Source of the DNA: Gammaproteobacteria bacterium
GTDB taxonomy: Bacteria > Pseudomonadota > Gammaproteobacteria > Chromatiales > Chromatiaceae
Direction: 5' to 3'
DNA length: 50,082 bases
NCBI GenBank assembly: GCA_015490795.1
Contig: WFXD01000068.1
Location: forward strand, 1 to 50,082
The position numbers and the translations under genes are program-made. This document shows positions 7,096 to 18,128 of the stretch, piece by piece. Below the pieces are notes generated by a model that was not told the origin of the DNA, did not search any database, and worked only from the letters and a program-made list of their open reading frames with translations. The number at the start of each line of letters is the position of its first letter. Within the stretch, counting starts at the first letter, position 1.

Positions 7096-8587
7096 GTTTT
7101 TTATCGCAATAGTGATGCTGGCGGCAGGAGCGGGCGGCGGCTATTGGTACGCCACGCAGCAGCCAGCTGGCACACCAGCCACCGCTACAGAAGATGACTC
7201 CGGTGAGCGCAAGGTGCTGTTCTGGCGCAACCCGATGAACCCTGCCATCACCTCACCTGTTTTCACCAAGGATTCGATGGGCATGGATTACATCCCGGTC
7301 TATGCTGATGAGGAGAAACCAAAAGAGCGTGAAGTGCTGTTCTGGCGCAATCCAATGAACCCTGCCATCACCTCTCCCGTATTTGCCAAGGATGAGATGG
7401 GCATGGATTACCTTCCCGTCTATGCCGATGATGGTGGCGACAGTGATGAACCGGCCGGTACAGTAAAGATCGACCCCGTCACGGTTCAAAACATTGGCGT
7501 ACGCACCGCCAGGGCAGAACGGCGCAGCTTGGCTCGCCATCTAAATGCCTTGGGCCAGGTTGATTTCAATGAGGAGCGACTGGCTCGCCTGCATCCCAAG
7601 ACAGCAGGCTGGATTGAACAGCTAAGGGTGGATGAGACAGGCGTACGGGTCAATAAAGACACCATTCTGCTGGCGCTCTACTCGCCCGATCTGGTAGCTG
7701 CCCAGCGAGAGTATCTGGTGGCACTGGAAAACTGGGAGGCAGTGCGCAACAGCACAGCGGGGCGGATGAAAAAATCGACCAGAAGCCTGCTGCGCAGCTC
7801 CCGTGAGCGGCTGGAGCTGTTTGATGTACCCGCCCATCAGATCAAGGAGCTGGAGAAGAGCCGCAAGATCAAAAAACAGCTGCATATCCACTCCCCCTTT
7901 GCCGGCCGCATCATGCACATTGGAACACGCGAGGGGCAATACATCACACCAAAGGATGAGCTCTACCTGATCGCCGATCTGAGCCGCATCTGGGTCAATG
8001 TCGATATCTACGAAGATGATCTCCCCTGGATGAATATAGGTGACCGCGCAGAGATGACAGTGCGCGCCGTACCAGGGCGTGTTTTCCACGGAAAGATCAC
8101 CTTCATACACCCCACCATGCAGAAGAGGAGCCGCACCGTGCGAGTGCGACTGGAGTTTGATAACCCCGGCCTGGCACTAAAACCCGGTATGTTTGCCAAT
8201 GTGGTACTGCATGTTGATGAGCAGCCTGATGCAATAGTGGTTCCCTCTGAGGCAATTGTCCGATCCGGCACCCATGAGCAGCTTTTCGTGGTGCGTGAGC
8301 CGGGCAAGTTTGAGCCACGAATGGTGACGTTGGGTGTGAGTGCCGAGGGGTATACCCAGATCCTGGAGGGCATTGAGGCGGGTGAAGAGGTGGTCACCTC
8401 CAGCCAGTTCCTGATCGACTCCGAATCCAAACTGCGCGAGGCCACGGCCAAGATGATGGCCGCCATGCAGGCCGAAGCGGCCGATACCCCAGCCATGGAT
8501 ATGGAGGATATGTCGATGGATGACATGGATATGTCGATGGATGATGATATGAACATGGATGATATGGATATGGAGGGCAACCCATGA
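7088..8587 (+). CDS. cusB: Periplasmic adaptor of copper/silver RND pump with two metal-binding domains, set 1
   Basis: A protein of 499 residues with an N-terminal anchor (FIAIVMLAAGAGGGYWYA). Two nearly identical heavy-metal-binding modules follow, about residues 42-75 and 82-115, each reading FWRNPMNPAITSPVF, then MGMDY-PVYAD. The membrane-fusion-protein body spans roughly 125-465, with the hairpin region near 200-260 and the barrel/membrane-proximal region ending near EEVVTSSQFLIDSESKLREA. The last 30 residues are extremely Met/Asp rich (MSMDDMDMSMDDDMNMDDMD). CusB is known to bind Cu(I)/Ag(I) through N-terminal Met and hand it to CusA. The doubled module and the Met-rich tail are unusual and probably raise metal capacity. 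The ATGA overlap couples it to cusA1. Confidence 0.9.
   Translation: MSKFFIAIVMLAAGAGGGYWYATQQPAGTPATATEDDSGERKVLFWRNPMNPAITSPVFTKDSMGMDYIPVYADEEKPKEREVLFWRNPMNPAITSPVFAKDEMGMDYLPVYADDGGDSDEPAGTVKIDPVTVQNIGVRTARAERRSLARHLNALGQVDFNEERLARLHPKTAGWIEQLRVDETGVRVNKDTILLALYSPDLVAAQREYLVALENWEAVRNSTAGRMKKSTRSLLRSSRERLELFDVPAHQIKELEKSRKIKKQLHIHSPFAGRIMHIGTREGQYITPKDELYLIADLSRIWVNVDIYEDDLPWMNIGDRAEMTVRAVPGRVFHGKITFIHPTMQKRSRTVRVRLEFDNPGLALKPGMFANVVLHVDEQPDAIVVPSEAIVRSGTHEQLFVVREPGKFEPRMVTLGVSAEGYTQILEGIEAGEEVVTSSQFLIDSESKLREATAKMMAAMQAEAADTPAMDMEDMSMDDMDMSMDDDMNMDDMDMEGNP
7205..7431 (+). repeat. Direct repeat, period 120 bp, encoding the doubled metal-binding module of CusB1
   Basis: Positions 7205-7311 and 7325-7431 are about 107-bp copies offset by exactly 120 bp (40 codons). 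They differ mostly at synonymous positions (for example aacccgatgaac versus aatccaatgaac), so the duplication is in-frame, under selection, and not a recent assembly artefact. CusB2 has only one copy of the module. Confidence 0.9.
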
Positions 8588-11500
8588 TCCAGGCCATCAT
8601 AAATGCCTCTCTGCGGGAGAAGTTCCAGGTTCTCATCGCCACCTTCATCATCCTGGCGGCTGGTCTGTGGGCGGTAAAAAACACCCCGCTGGACGCCATC
8701 CCTGACCTCTCGGACGTACAGGTAATTGTCTTCACCGAATACCCCGGGCAGTCACCCCAGGTGGTGGAGGATCAGGTCACCTACCCCCTCACCACGGCCA
8801 TGCTGGCGGTACCCAAGAGCAAGGTAGTGCGGGGCTACAGCTTCTTCGGTTTCTCCTTCGTCTACATCATCTTCGAAGATGGCACCGATATGTACTGGGC
8901 ACGCTCACGGGTGCTGGAGTACCTGAACTACGTCAGCTCCCGCCTGCCCAGCGGCCTCTCCCCCTCATTGGGGCCAGATGCCACCGGTGTCGGCTGGGTC
9001 TACGAATACGCACTGGTGGACAGAACCGGCAAACACGATCTGGCACAGCTGCGCTCGATGCAGGACTGGTACCTGCGCTACCCGCTACAGACGGTGGAGG
9101 GGATCTCCGAGGTCGCCTCCATCGGCGGCCATGTCAAGCAGTATCAGGTGGAGGTCGATCCCAACTCACTGCTCGCCTACAACATCCCGCTATCCAAGGT
9201 AAAGCGGGCGATTCAACGCTCCAACAACGATGTCGGCGGCAAACTGGTGGAGATGGCCGAGACCGAATATATGGTGCGCGGGCTTGGCTACATCCAGTCC
9301 ATCAACGACCTGGAGGTGATCCCGGTCGGCGTTGATGAGAACGGCACGCCGATCCGTCTGAAGGATGTTGCCAACATCCATCTGGGGCCTGAATTGCGCC
9401 GGGGTGCCGCCGAGCTGAACGGTGAAGGCGAGGTGGCCGGTGGCGTGGTCATCATGCGCTACGGCGAGAATGCCATGGCAACCATCGAGCGGGTGCGCGA
9501 AAAGCTGCATGAGCTGCAGAAAGGACTGCCCGAAGGGGTTGAGATCGTGCCGGTCTACGACCGGGGCGACCTGATCGAACGCGCCGTAGACAACCTGGTC
9601 GAGAAACTGGTCGAAGAGTCGATTGTGGTCAGCCTCATCTGCATCCTCTTTCTGCTGCACGCCCGCTCTGCCCTGGTGGCCATTCTGACCCTGCCAATCG
9701 GCATTCTGATGGCCTTCATCGTGATGAAATGGCAGGGCATCAACGCCAACATCATGTCCCTGGGCGGCATCGCCATCGCCATCGGTGCAATGGTGGATGG
9801 GGCCATCGTAATGATCGAGAATGCCCACAAACACCTGGAACATGCAGGTGATCGCAAAGGGGGGGAGCTGACATCCTCGGAGCGATGGAAGGCGATTGGT
9901 GATGCCTCACGCGAGGTGGGGCCGGCGCTCTTCTTCTCGCTGCTGATCATCACCGTCTCCTTCCTGCCGGTATTTACATTGCAGGCGCAGGAGGGGCGGC
10001 TGTTTGCCCCACTCGCCTTCACCAAGACCTACGCCATGGCCGCCTCAGCGATACTGGCGGTAACGCTGGTGCCGGTACTGATGGGCTTCTTCATTCGCGG
10101 CAAGATCATGCCCGAGGCCAAAAATCCGGTGAACCGCTTTCTGCACTGGCTGCATGCGCCGATATTGAAACTGGCGATTCGCTGGCGCTGGTTCACCCTG
10201 GCCATCGCCATTGCACTGCTGGCGGCCACCAGCTATCCGCTGGAGCGGCTTGGCAGCGAGTTCATGCCGCCACTGGATGAAGGGGATATCCTCTACATGC
10301 CGACCACCTACCCCGGCATCTCCATCACCAAGGCCAAGGAGCTGATGCAGCAGACCGACAAGATCCTGATGAGCTTCCCCGAGGTGCATCACGTCTTCGG
10401 CAAGGTGGGGCGCGCCGATACCGCAACCGATCCGGCGCCGCTGGCGATGCTGGAGACCACCATCCGGCTGAGGGATCGTTCCGAATGGCCAGACCCGACA
10501 AAAACCACCAAGGCGCTGATGGATGAGATGGATGCAGCGATCACATTCCCAGGGCTGGCCAATGCCTGGACCATGCCGATCAAGACCCGCATCGACATGC
10601 TCTCCACCGGCATCAAGACACCGATCGGGATCAAGGTCAGCGGGCCGGATCTGAATGTGCTGGAGAAGGTGGCAGGTGATATCGAGCAGGCTCTGACACC
10701 ACTGCCGGACACCCTCTCCGCCTTTGCCGACAAGGCCGCCGGGGGGTACTACCTCGACTTTGATATCGATCGTGAAGAGGCCGCCCGCTACGGCCTCACC
10801 ACAGGCGATGTACAGGATGTGATCCAGACCGCCATTGGCGGCATGAACATCACCTATACCGTAGAGGGGCTGGAGCGCTACCCCGTCAACCTGCGCTATC
10901 CCAGAGACCTGCGCGACAACATAGAGAACCTGAAACGGGTGCTGATACCGACCCCCACCGGCGCGCAGATCCCGCTCTCACTGGTAGCCGACCTGCAACT
11001 GCAGCGGGGGCCGCCCAGCATCAAGAGTGAAAACTCACGCCCCAACGCCTGGATCTATGTCGATATCAAAACCTCCGACATCGGCGGCTATGTTGCCGAG
11101 GCCAAGCAGGTCGTCGAGAACCAGGTGGAGATTCCAGCCGGATACACCCTGGTCTGGTCGGGGCAGTTCGAGTACATGGAGCGAGCCGAAGAGCGGTTGC
11201 GCATCGTGGTACCCGCCACCCTGCTGGTGATCTTCCTGCTGCTCTACTTCAACTTCAAGAATATCACCGCGCCGCTGGTGGTGATGCTCTCCATCCCCTT
11301 CGGGCTGATCGGCGGTTTCTGGCTGATCCACTACCTCGGCTTCAATATGTCAGTGGCGGTAGCAGTCGGCTTTATCGCGCTGGCCGGGGTGGCAGCAGAG
11401 ATTGGTGTGCTGGTACTCACCTTTATCGATCATGAGATTGCCCATCGCCATCGGGAGAAAGGGGGAAGATTGACCGGCAGCGAGATCATGGATGCTGTGC

Positions 11501-11733
11501 ATGCCGGCACCTCGGAACGGGTGCGCCCCATCGCCATGACGGCAACCGCCATCATCGCCGGCCTGCTGCCGATCATGTGGGGTTCCGGCACCGGCTCCGA
11601 GGTGATGCAGCGCATCGCCGCCCCGATGGTCGGCGGCATGGTAACAGTAACCGTGCTCTGCCTGCTGGTACTGCCGGTGATCTACGGCATGATATTGCAG
11701 ACACAGGAGCGGTTTTACAAACCTTCGGAGTAA
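8584..11733 (+). CDS. cusA: Inner-membrane RND copper/silver exporter, set 1
   Basis: A protein of 1049 residues, the usual size for heavy-metal RND pumps. TM1 follows REKFQVLIATFIILAAG. The proton-relay helix carries GAMVDGAIVMIENAHKHLE, the signature of the heavy-metal-efflux subfamily. The periplasmic loop contains RIDMLSTGIKTPIGIKVSG, which holds one of the Met residues used by E. coli CusA to bind Cu(I) (family knowledge). The C-terminal half repeats the pattern with GFIALAGVAAEIGVLVL. It takes Cu(I)/Ag(I) from periplasm or cytoplasm and drives it out through CusC with proton motive force. Its start overlaps cusB1 by 4 bp (ATGA). Confidence 0.92.
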   Translation: MIQAIINASLREKFQVLIATFIILAAGLWAVKNTPLDAIPDLSDVQVIVFTEYPGQSPQVVEDQVTYPLTTAMLAVPKSKVVRGYSFFGFSFVYIIFEDGTDMYWARSRVLEYLNYVSSRLPSGLSPSLGPDATGVGWVYEYALVDRTGKHDLAQLRSMQDWYLRYPLQTVEGISEVASIGGHVKQYQVEVDPNSLLAYNIPLSKVKRAIQRSNNDVGGKLVEMAETEYMVRGLGYIQSINDLEVIPVGVDENGTPIRLKDVANIHLGPELRRGAAELNGEGEVAGGVVIMRYGENAMATIERVREKLHELQKGLPEGVEIVPVYDRGDLIERAVDNLVEKLVEESIVVSLICILFLLHARSALVAILTLPIGILMAFIVMKWQGINANIMSLGGIAIAIGAMVDGAIVMIENAHKHLEHAGDRKGGELTSSERWKAIGDASREVGPALFFSLLIITVSFLPVFTLQAQEGRLFAPLAFTKTYAMAASAILAVTLVPVLMGFFIRGKIMPEAKNPVNRFLHWLHAPILKLAIRWRWFTLAIAIALLAATSYPLERLGSEFMPPLDEGDILYMPTTYPGISITKAKELMQQTDKILMSFPEVHHVFGKVGRADTATDPAPLAMLETTIRLRDRSEWPDPTKTTKALMDEMDAAITFPGLANAWTMPIKTRIDMLSTGIKTPIGIKVSGPDLNVLEKVAGDIEQALTPLPDTLSAFADKAAGGYYLDFDIDREEAARYGLTTGDVQDVIQTAIGGMNITYTVEGLERYPVNLRYPRDLRDNIENLKRVLIPTPTGAQIPLSLVADLQLQRGPPSIKSENSRPNAWIYVDIKTSDIGGYVAEAKQVVENQVEIPAGYTLVWSGQFEYMERAEERLRIVVPATLLVIFLLLYFNFKNITAPLVVMLSIPFGLIGGFWLIHYLGFNMSVAVAVGFIALAGVAAEIGVLVLTFIDHEIAHRHREKGGRLTGSEIMDAVHAGTSERVRPIAMTATAIIAGLLPIMWGSGTGSEVMQRIAAPMVGGMVTVTVLCLLVLPVIYGMILQTQERFYKPSE

Positions 11734-11760
11734 AATGGAACCACGGATGAACACAGATTT

Positions 11761-11794
11761 CTCTCATTCCCGCGCAGGAGCGTGGGAACGAGAG
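11761..11794. repeat. Dispersed hairpin repeat between cusA1 and the next gene
   Basis: The imperfect inverted repeat ctctcattcccgcgc / gcgtgggaacgagag is preceded by accacggatgaacacagatt, a second intergenic repeat type that recurs in degenerate form near 18211-18235. A related hairpin lies at 17361-17391. It could act as an mRNA stability element; no T-run follows. Confidence 0.55.
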
Positions 11795-11826
11795 CAACCC
11801 TTCATTACCTAAACCAAGAGGAAAAA

Positions 11827-12315
11827 ATGATGAAACAGAGAAAACAGTTCATGGCAGCTTTTGCACTGACCGGGCTGCTGGCCGTAGCTCCAATCACCTT
11901 TGCAGCGGGGGATCATGACCACGACCACGGCGACCACAGTGGCGATCACAAAATGCACAATAGCGCCGATCACAAGGATCATGATGCAACGACAGACGGC
12001 ATGTTCCTGAAGAAAAAGGAGATCGATGGCTACACTGTCACCTTCCATGTCATGAAAGCAAAACCCGGCAAGGAGATGGGCGGCACTCACGATTTCATGA
12101 TCAAGGTGGAGCAGGATGGCAATGCACTCAGTAACATCGCTATGAACACCAAGGTGAAACACCCCTCTGGAAAATCAGAGACCAAAAAGACCATGAAAAT
12201 GGGCGACTGGATGATGGCCGGTTATGACCTGGGCCATGCGGGCAAGCACCAGCTGATGATCCTGTTCAAAACGGCTGACGGCAAGAAGCACAAAGGTGGT
12301 GTCTACTACCCTTAG
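11827..12315 (+). CDS. Secreted His-rich protein with a YtkA/FixH-like domain
   Basis: About 162 residues. The signal peptide ends near TFAAG. A His/Asp-rich segment follows (DHDHDHGDHSGDHKMHNSAD), likely to bind Cu(II), Zn or Ni. The rest (residues 65-162) has the immunoglobulin-like pattern of YtkA-like proteins, with MIKVEQDGNAL and a C-terminal MILFKTADGKKHKGGVYYP. It is probably a periplasmic metal buffer or chaperone that serves the neighbouring pump. The start at 11827 follows aagaggaaaa; a second ATG directly follows and could be used instead. The start 45 bp upstream lacks a ribosome binding site and would precede the signal peptide. Confidence 0.7.
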   Translation: MMKQRKQFMAAFALTGLLAVAPITFAAGDHDHDHGDHSGDHKMHNSADHKDHDATTDGMFLKKKEIDGYTVTFHVMKAKPGKEMGGTHDFMIKVEQDGNALSNIAMNTKVKHPSGKSETKKTMKMGDWMMAGYDLGHAGKHQLMILFKTADGKKHKGGVYYP

Positions 12316-12339
12316 TCATGCCAGTGGGAGAAGAGAGCC

Positions 12340-12894
12340 ATGTCAATAATTACTACACCAAAGGATCACAGATTCCCCTGGTATGTGCGCCTTTTTTTCT
12401 GGAACCAGCGGCGTAAATACGGTGCCGTTCTGGAACCTGCCCGGCTGTGGGGGCGCTCACCCAAGGTGTTTGCCACCCTGGCATCGCTCTACGGCGCCTT
12501 TGATCGTGGCTCTTCGCCCCTTGAACCCGCACTGCGCACATTGGTGACCGTGCGGGTCTCACAGATCAACTGGTGCTCCTTCTGTGTCGATATCAACGCC
12601 GCCACGGCACTGAAACGGGGCATCACGGATGAGAAGCTGGCGGCACTGGTCGACTACCCCACGAGTGATCTCTACAGCGACAAAGAGAGGGCGGCACTCG
12701 CCTACACCGAGGTGGTGACCCGCAGTGACCAGCAACCCACCGCAGCGCATTTCGAGACGCTACGTCGCTATTTTGATGACGATGCCATTATCGAACTCAC
12801 CGGGCTGATCGGCTTCCAGAACATGTCGAGCAAATTCAATGCAGCCCTGGGTGTTGAGCCACAGGGGTTCTGCTCAATGACCCCCCAACCCTGA
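12340..12894 (+). CDS. Carboxymuconolactone decarboxylase/AhpD-like family protein
   Basis: A protein of 184 residues. The core (about residues 55-110) carries LRTLVTVRVSQINWCSFCVD, a CxxC within the helix typical of the AhpD/CMD family. In AhpD the CxxC acts in alkylhydroperoxide reduction with a nearby His; here Asp follows where His is usual, so the chemistry may differ. The C-terminal ELTGLIGFQNMSSKFNAALG fits the family. Lying within the copper block, it may counter copper-driven oxidative stress (inference). The ribosome binding site is gggagaagaga. Confidence 0.75.
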   Translation: MSIITTPKDHRFPWYVRLFFWNQRRKYGAVLEPARLWGRSPKVFATLASLYGAFDRGSSPLEPALRTLVTVRVSQINWCSFCVDINAATALKRGITDEKLAALVDYPTSDLYSDKERAALAYTEVVTRSDQQPTAAHFETLRRYFDDDAIIELTGLIGFQNMSSKFNAALGVEPQGFCSMTPQP

Positions 12895-12913
12895 CCCAGA
12901 GAGAGGTGACAGG

Positions 12914-13240
12914 ATGAACTACCAAAAAGTGACCGCCATTATCCGCTGTGACGTGCTGGAAAAGGTTGAATCTGTACTACAGGCCATGGGGGTGCATGGC
13001 ATCAGCGTAACCAGGGTCAAGGGCTACGGTGAATATGCGGACTTCTACTCCAGTGACTGGATGGTCAGCCACAGCCGGATCGAAATATTCACCAATGAGG
13101 CTCAGGCCGACCCCATTGCCCAGGCCATCATGAACAGCGCCCATGTCGGCACAGAAGGAGATGGCATTGTCGCCATACTGCCGGTGGAGAAACTCTACCG
13201 GATTCGAACCCGCTCTGAAGCAACAGCGAGTGAAATCTGA
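12914..13240 (+). CDS. PII-like signalling protein of the metal-efflux-associated type
   Basis: A protein of 108 residues with the PII ferredoxin-like fold pattern: MNYQKVTAIIRCDVLEKVES at the start, a T-loop region about residues 37-55 that lacks the uridylylated Tyr of GlnB, and the B/C-loop AHVGTEGDGIVAILPVEKLY followed by RIRT. PII proteins of the so-called NG group are known to be encoded beside heavy-metal RND pumps, which matches this setting. It probably senses a nucleotide or metal state rather than nitrogen. Preceded by gagaggtgacagg. Confidence 0.82.
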   Translation: MNYQKVTAIIRCDVLEKVESVLQAMGVHGISVTRVKGYGEYADFYSSDWMVSHSRIEIFTNEAQADPIAQAIMNSAHVGTEGDGIVAILPVEKLYRIRTRSEATASEI

Positions 13241-13258
13241 TAATCAAGGAGCATTCCA

Positions 13259-13852
13259 ATGCCAGAGATCATCCCCAACCTGCACCCCGTTTTTGTCCAC
13301 TTTACCGTGGCACTGTTATCCGTCTCGACAGGGCTGTTTGTCGTGCTTCAGCTGTTTGGATCCTATTTGCCAGAGAGCCTGCGGCAGCAGCTGAGAACCG
13401 TAGCCCACTGGAACCTGTGGCTTGGAGCAGCCATTACCGTAATAACGGTTGCCGCAGGTTTCTACGCCTACAACACAGTGGCGCACGATGCCCCGTCACA
13501 TGCAGCGATGACCGATCACCGCAACTGGGCACTTGCCACCACCCCGCTGTTTATCGGTATCGCCCTCTGGTCGATGGTTTGCGTATGGAGAAAAAAACAG
13601 CTGGGCGGAAGCTTTGTTGTCGCACTATTGATTGCACAGCTTCTCCTTCTCTCTACCGCCTGGCGGGGTGGTGAAGTGGTCTACCGCTACGGACTGGGCG
13701 TGATGTCACTGCCGCAATCCGAAGGCGCAGGCCACGCCCACGCCCACGGAGAGGGCGAAGGGCATACCGATGGCCAGGCGGCCGACGAGCCAATGGACTT
13801 TAGCGGCATGGATGAGGCAGTGGAAGGCGATGGCCATGACCACACACACTAA
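13259..13852 (+). CDS. DUF2231-type membrane protein with His-rich tail
   Basis: A protein of 197 residues with four predicted membrane helices, about 10-30, 48-70, 92-110 and 117-135. The first begins with the family-typical LHPVFVHFTVALL. The C-terminal 50 residues are soluble and His-rich (HAHAHGEGEGH and GDGHDHTH), probably metal-binding. DUF2231 proteins often carry haem- or metal-linked His in the membrane; function is not established. Ribosome binding site aaggag. It sits between the PII-like and DUF411 genes and is likely cotranscribed with them. Confidence 0.75.
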   Translation: MPEIIPNLHPVFVHFTVALLSVSTGLFVVLQLFGSYLPESLRQQLRTVAHWNLWLGAAITVITVAAGFYAYNTVAHDAPSHAAMTDHRNWALATTPLFIGIALWSMVCVWRKKQLGGSFVVALLIAQLLLLSTAWRGGEVVYRYGLGVMSLPQSEGAGHAHAHGEGEGHTDGQAADEPMDFSGMDEAVEGDGHDHTH

Positions 13853-13887
13853 ATCAGCATCTAAAATATTATTGAGGAGTCAAAACA

Positions 13888-14400
13888 ATGAGCAGAGAAA
13901 AAAAAGCGGCTGTTAAAGCCATAACCATCAGTGGAGTTGCACTATTGATTGCGGTAGTAACAACCGCCTGCAGTGAATCGGGGCAGAGCATCCAGGCCAC
14001 AGAGACCGTAGCGGAATCGCAGATACTGCCAGAGATCACCGTCTACAAATCCCCCACCTGCGGCTGTTGCACAGAGTGGGAAGAGCATCTCAGGAGCGAG
14101 GGCTTTAGCGTCATCTCGCATGAGAAAAATGACATGAACAGCATCAAGCAGTCACTCGGCGTGCAGCCTCATCTGGCCTCCTGCCACACCGCCACCATAG
14201 GCGATTATGTGATTGAGGGTCATGTCCCGGCTGCCGACATCAAACGACTGTTGAGTGAGAAGCCCAAAGTAGCCGGGCTGACCGCCCCCGGAATGCCCCG
14301 TCACTCACCCGGCATGCAGCCTCCCGGTGAAAAACCAAGCGGCTACGACGTATTGGCATTCAATAAAAAGGGAAAAACCAAACTGTTCACCCAATATTAA
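13888..14400 (+). CDS. DUF411 (CopG-like) periplasmic copper protein
   Basis: A protein of 170 residues. An N-terminal hydrophobic segment (about 12-28, ending TTACSES) exports or anchors it; the lipobox is imperfect. The domain begins EITVYKSPTCGCCTEWEEHL with C58, C60 and C61, and continues with SCHTATIGDYVIEGHVPA. This is the DUF411 signature. Proteins of this family (CopG in Pseudomonas and Vibrio) have a thioredoxin-like fold and bind or cycle Cu(I)/Cu(II). An extended Met/Pro-rich piece near residue 135 (PGMPRHSPGMQPPG) could bind further copper. Ribosome binding site gaggag. Confidence 0.82.
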   Translation: MSREKKAAVKAITISGVALLIAVVTTACSESGQSIQATETVAESQILPEITVYKSPTCGCCTEWEEHLRSEGFSVISHEKNDMNSIKQSLGVQPHLASCHTATIGDYVIEGHVPAADIKRLLSEKPKVAGLTAPGMPRHSPGMQPPGEKPSGYDVLAFNKKGKTKLFTQY

Positions 14401-14414
14401 GCCGACAAAAGAGG

Positions 14415-14459
14415 TTGACCTGTGTGCTGCACCTGGGATTTACACTTATGGACAGGTCA
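14415..14459 (+). promoter_or_regulatory. MerR-type promoter with a 20-bp spacer
   Basis: TTGACC (14415-14420) and TACACT (14441-14446) are separated by 20 bp, the overlong spacing that MerR-family activators correct by twisting the DNA. A short palindrome GTGCtGCAC (14424-14432) lies in the spacer. A wider pair, TGACCTGT (14416-14423) and ACAGGTCA (14452-14459), flanks the -10. It precedes the merR-like gene by 12 bp and likely drives merR and copA. Confidence 0.6.
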
Positions 14460-14471
14460 TAGGTAAACGAT

Positions 14472-14876
14472 ATGTTAACAGTCAGTGAATTATCAAAAAC
14501 AGCGCAAGCAACACCAGATGCGATACGGCACTATGTGCGCATTGGTCTACTAACCCCCTCACGTAACCCCGATAACGGTTACAGGCTTTTCAACGACGAT
14601 GATATTAAAAAAGTGAAATTTATCCGCCAGGCCAAGGGGCTTGGTTTTACGTTGCGTGAGATAGAGACCATTTTTGACCATACCAATACCGGGCAATCAC
14701 CCTGTCCCGCAGTACGCGACATGATTCGGCAGCGCATCAACGAAAACAGAAGCAGGCTGGCTGAGCTGAACCGGTTACAACAACGCATGGACAGCGCATT
14801 GGAGAAGTGGAAAACAATGCCAGACGGAGAGCCAAATGGCGAAGCGATCTGCCACCTGATTGAGTCAATAAATTGA
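14472..14876 (+). CDS. MerR-family metal-responsive transcription regulator
   Basis: A protein of 134 residues with the MerR layout: a winged helix at 1-70 (TPDAIRHYVRIGLLTPSRNP, then NGYRLFNDDD), a dimerisation helix at about 80-112, and a short C-terminal metal loop. Candidate ligand residues are C78 (QSPCPAV) and C127 (EAICHLI). CueR has two Cys close together in the C-terminal loop, whereas this protein has only one there, so the ligand set is closer to ZntR/PbrR/MerR-like members and the metal is not certain. Position directly upstream of copA argues for copper or silver. It is probably autoregulated from the 20-bp-spacer promoter. Confidence 0.8.
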   Translation: MLTVSELSKTAQATPDAIRHYVRIGLLTPSRNPDNGYRLFNDDDIKKVKFIRQAKGLGFTLREIETIFDHTNTGQSPCPAVRDMIRQRINENRSRLAELNRLQQRMDSALEKWKTMPDGEPNGEAICHLIESIN

Positions 14877-14896
14877 ACAACTAAAGGAGAGCGGAG

Positions 14897-17341
<2,445 letters not shown>

Positions 17342-17360
17342 GGGTAGCGGAGAGATTACA

Positions 17361-17391
17361 CCTCGTTCCCTCGCTCTGCGTGGGAGCGAGG
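17361..17391. repeat. Dispersed hairpin repeat downstream of copA
   Basis: The imperfect inverted repeat cctcgttccctcgc / cgtgggagcgagg around tctg is the same type as the hairpin at 11761-11794. It lies between copA and the methyltransferase-like gene. No T-run follows, so it is probably not a strong terminator. Confidence 0.55.
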
Positions 17392-17418
17392 CACTCAACC
17401 CATTTTTGAGGAGAGTCA

Positions 17419-18096
17419 ATGATGCACGGTGAAAGTGAATATGCATACGGTATGTGGGTTGTGGCAGCATTCAATGTCGGCATCTTCCTCTTCTTTATGC
17501 TGAGCTTCCTCAAGCCGCGCGGCAGTGATGAGTGGCGCGGCATGGGGATAGTCACCGCCTTTCTGGTGGCACTGTTTGCCGAGATGTACGGTTTCCCGTT
17601 GACCATCTACCTGCTTACCGGCTGGTTGGGTGATGCCTACCCGGCGCTACAGCCTTTCAACCACAAACTCGGCCATCTCTGGGTGGTGGTGTTCGGTGGC
17701 TCCGACCTTGCCTGGGCGATTGTGATGGGGTTGAGTCTGGTGCTGATGCTCATGGGCTACACGCTGCTCTCAAAAGGGTGGACGCAGATCCATGCGGCAC
17801 GGGGTGGTCTGGTTACCGATGGTATCTACGCCTATGCCCGGCACCCGCAATATACCGGGCTGTTCCTTGTCATCATCGGTTTTCTGGTGCAGTGGCCCAC
17901 CCTGCTCACAGTAATCATGGCACCCGCTCTTCTCTACGCCTATGTGCATCTGGCCAGGGTTGAAGAGCTGCGTGCCAAGGCGAAGTTCGGCAAGGCATAC
18001 AGCGACTATGCAGACAAAACCCCGGCCTTTTTTCCACCATACAATCAGTGGAAGGCATTTTTAACGGTAGAGGTTCGGGGTGAAAGCGCAGGTTAG
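17419..18096 (+). CDS. Isoprenylcysteine carboxyl-methyltransferase-like membrane protein
   Basis: A protein of 225 residues with about five membrane helices. The C-terminal half carries GGLVTDGIYAYARHPQYTGL, the S-adenosylmethionine-binding signature of the ICMT/PEMT family, and ends with VEELRAKAKFGKAYSDYADK, also typical. In bacteria the substrates of such proteins are mostly unknown; they are frequently found beside copper ATPases, so a lipid or metal-linked role is likely. Ribosome binding site gaggag before ATGATG. Confidence 0.75.
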   Translation: MMHGESEYAYGMWVVAAFNVGIFLFFMLSFLKPRGSDEWRGMGIVTAFLVALFAEMYGFPLTIYLLTGWLGDAYPALQPFNHKLGHLWVVVFGGSDLAWAIVMGLSLVLMLMGYTLLSKGWTQIHAARGGLVTDGIYAYARHPQYTGLFLVIIGFLVQWPTLLTVIMAPALLYAYVHLARVEELRAKAKFGKAYSDYADKTPAFFPPYNQWKAFLTVEVRGESAG

Positions 18097-18128
18097 CTGA
18101 TATCTGAAACCAAAACAGGAGGTGAGAT

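Noticed and set aside
7205-7431. Tandem repeat in cusB1 as an assembly artefact
   Set aside because: The copies differ at many synonymous positions and are in frame, so they are a real, selected duplication.
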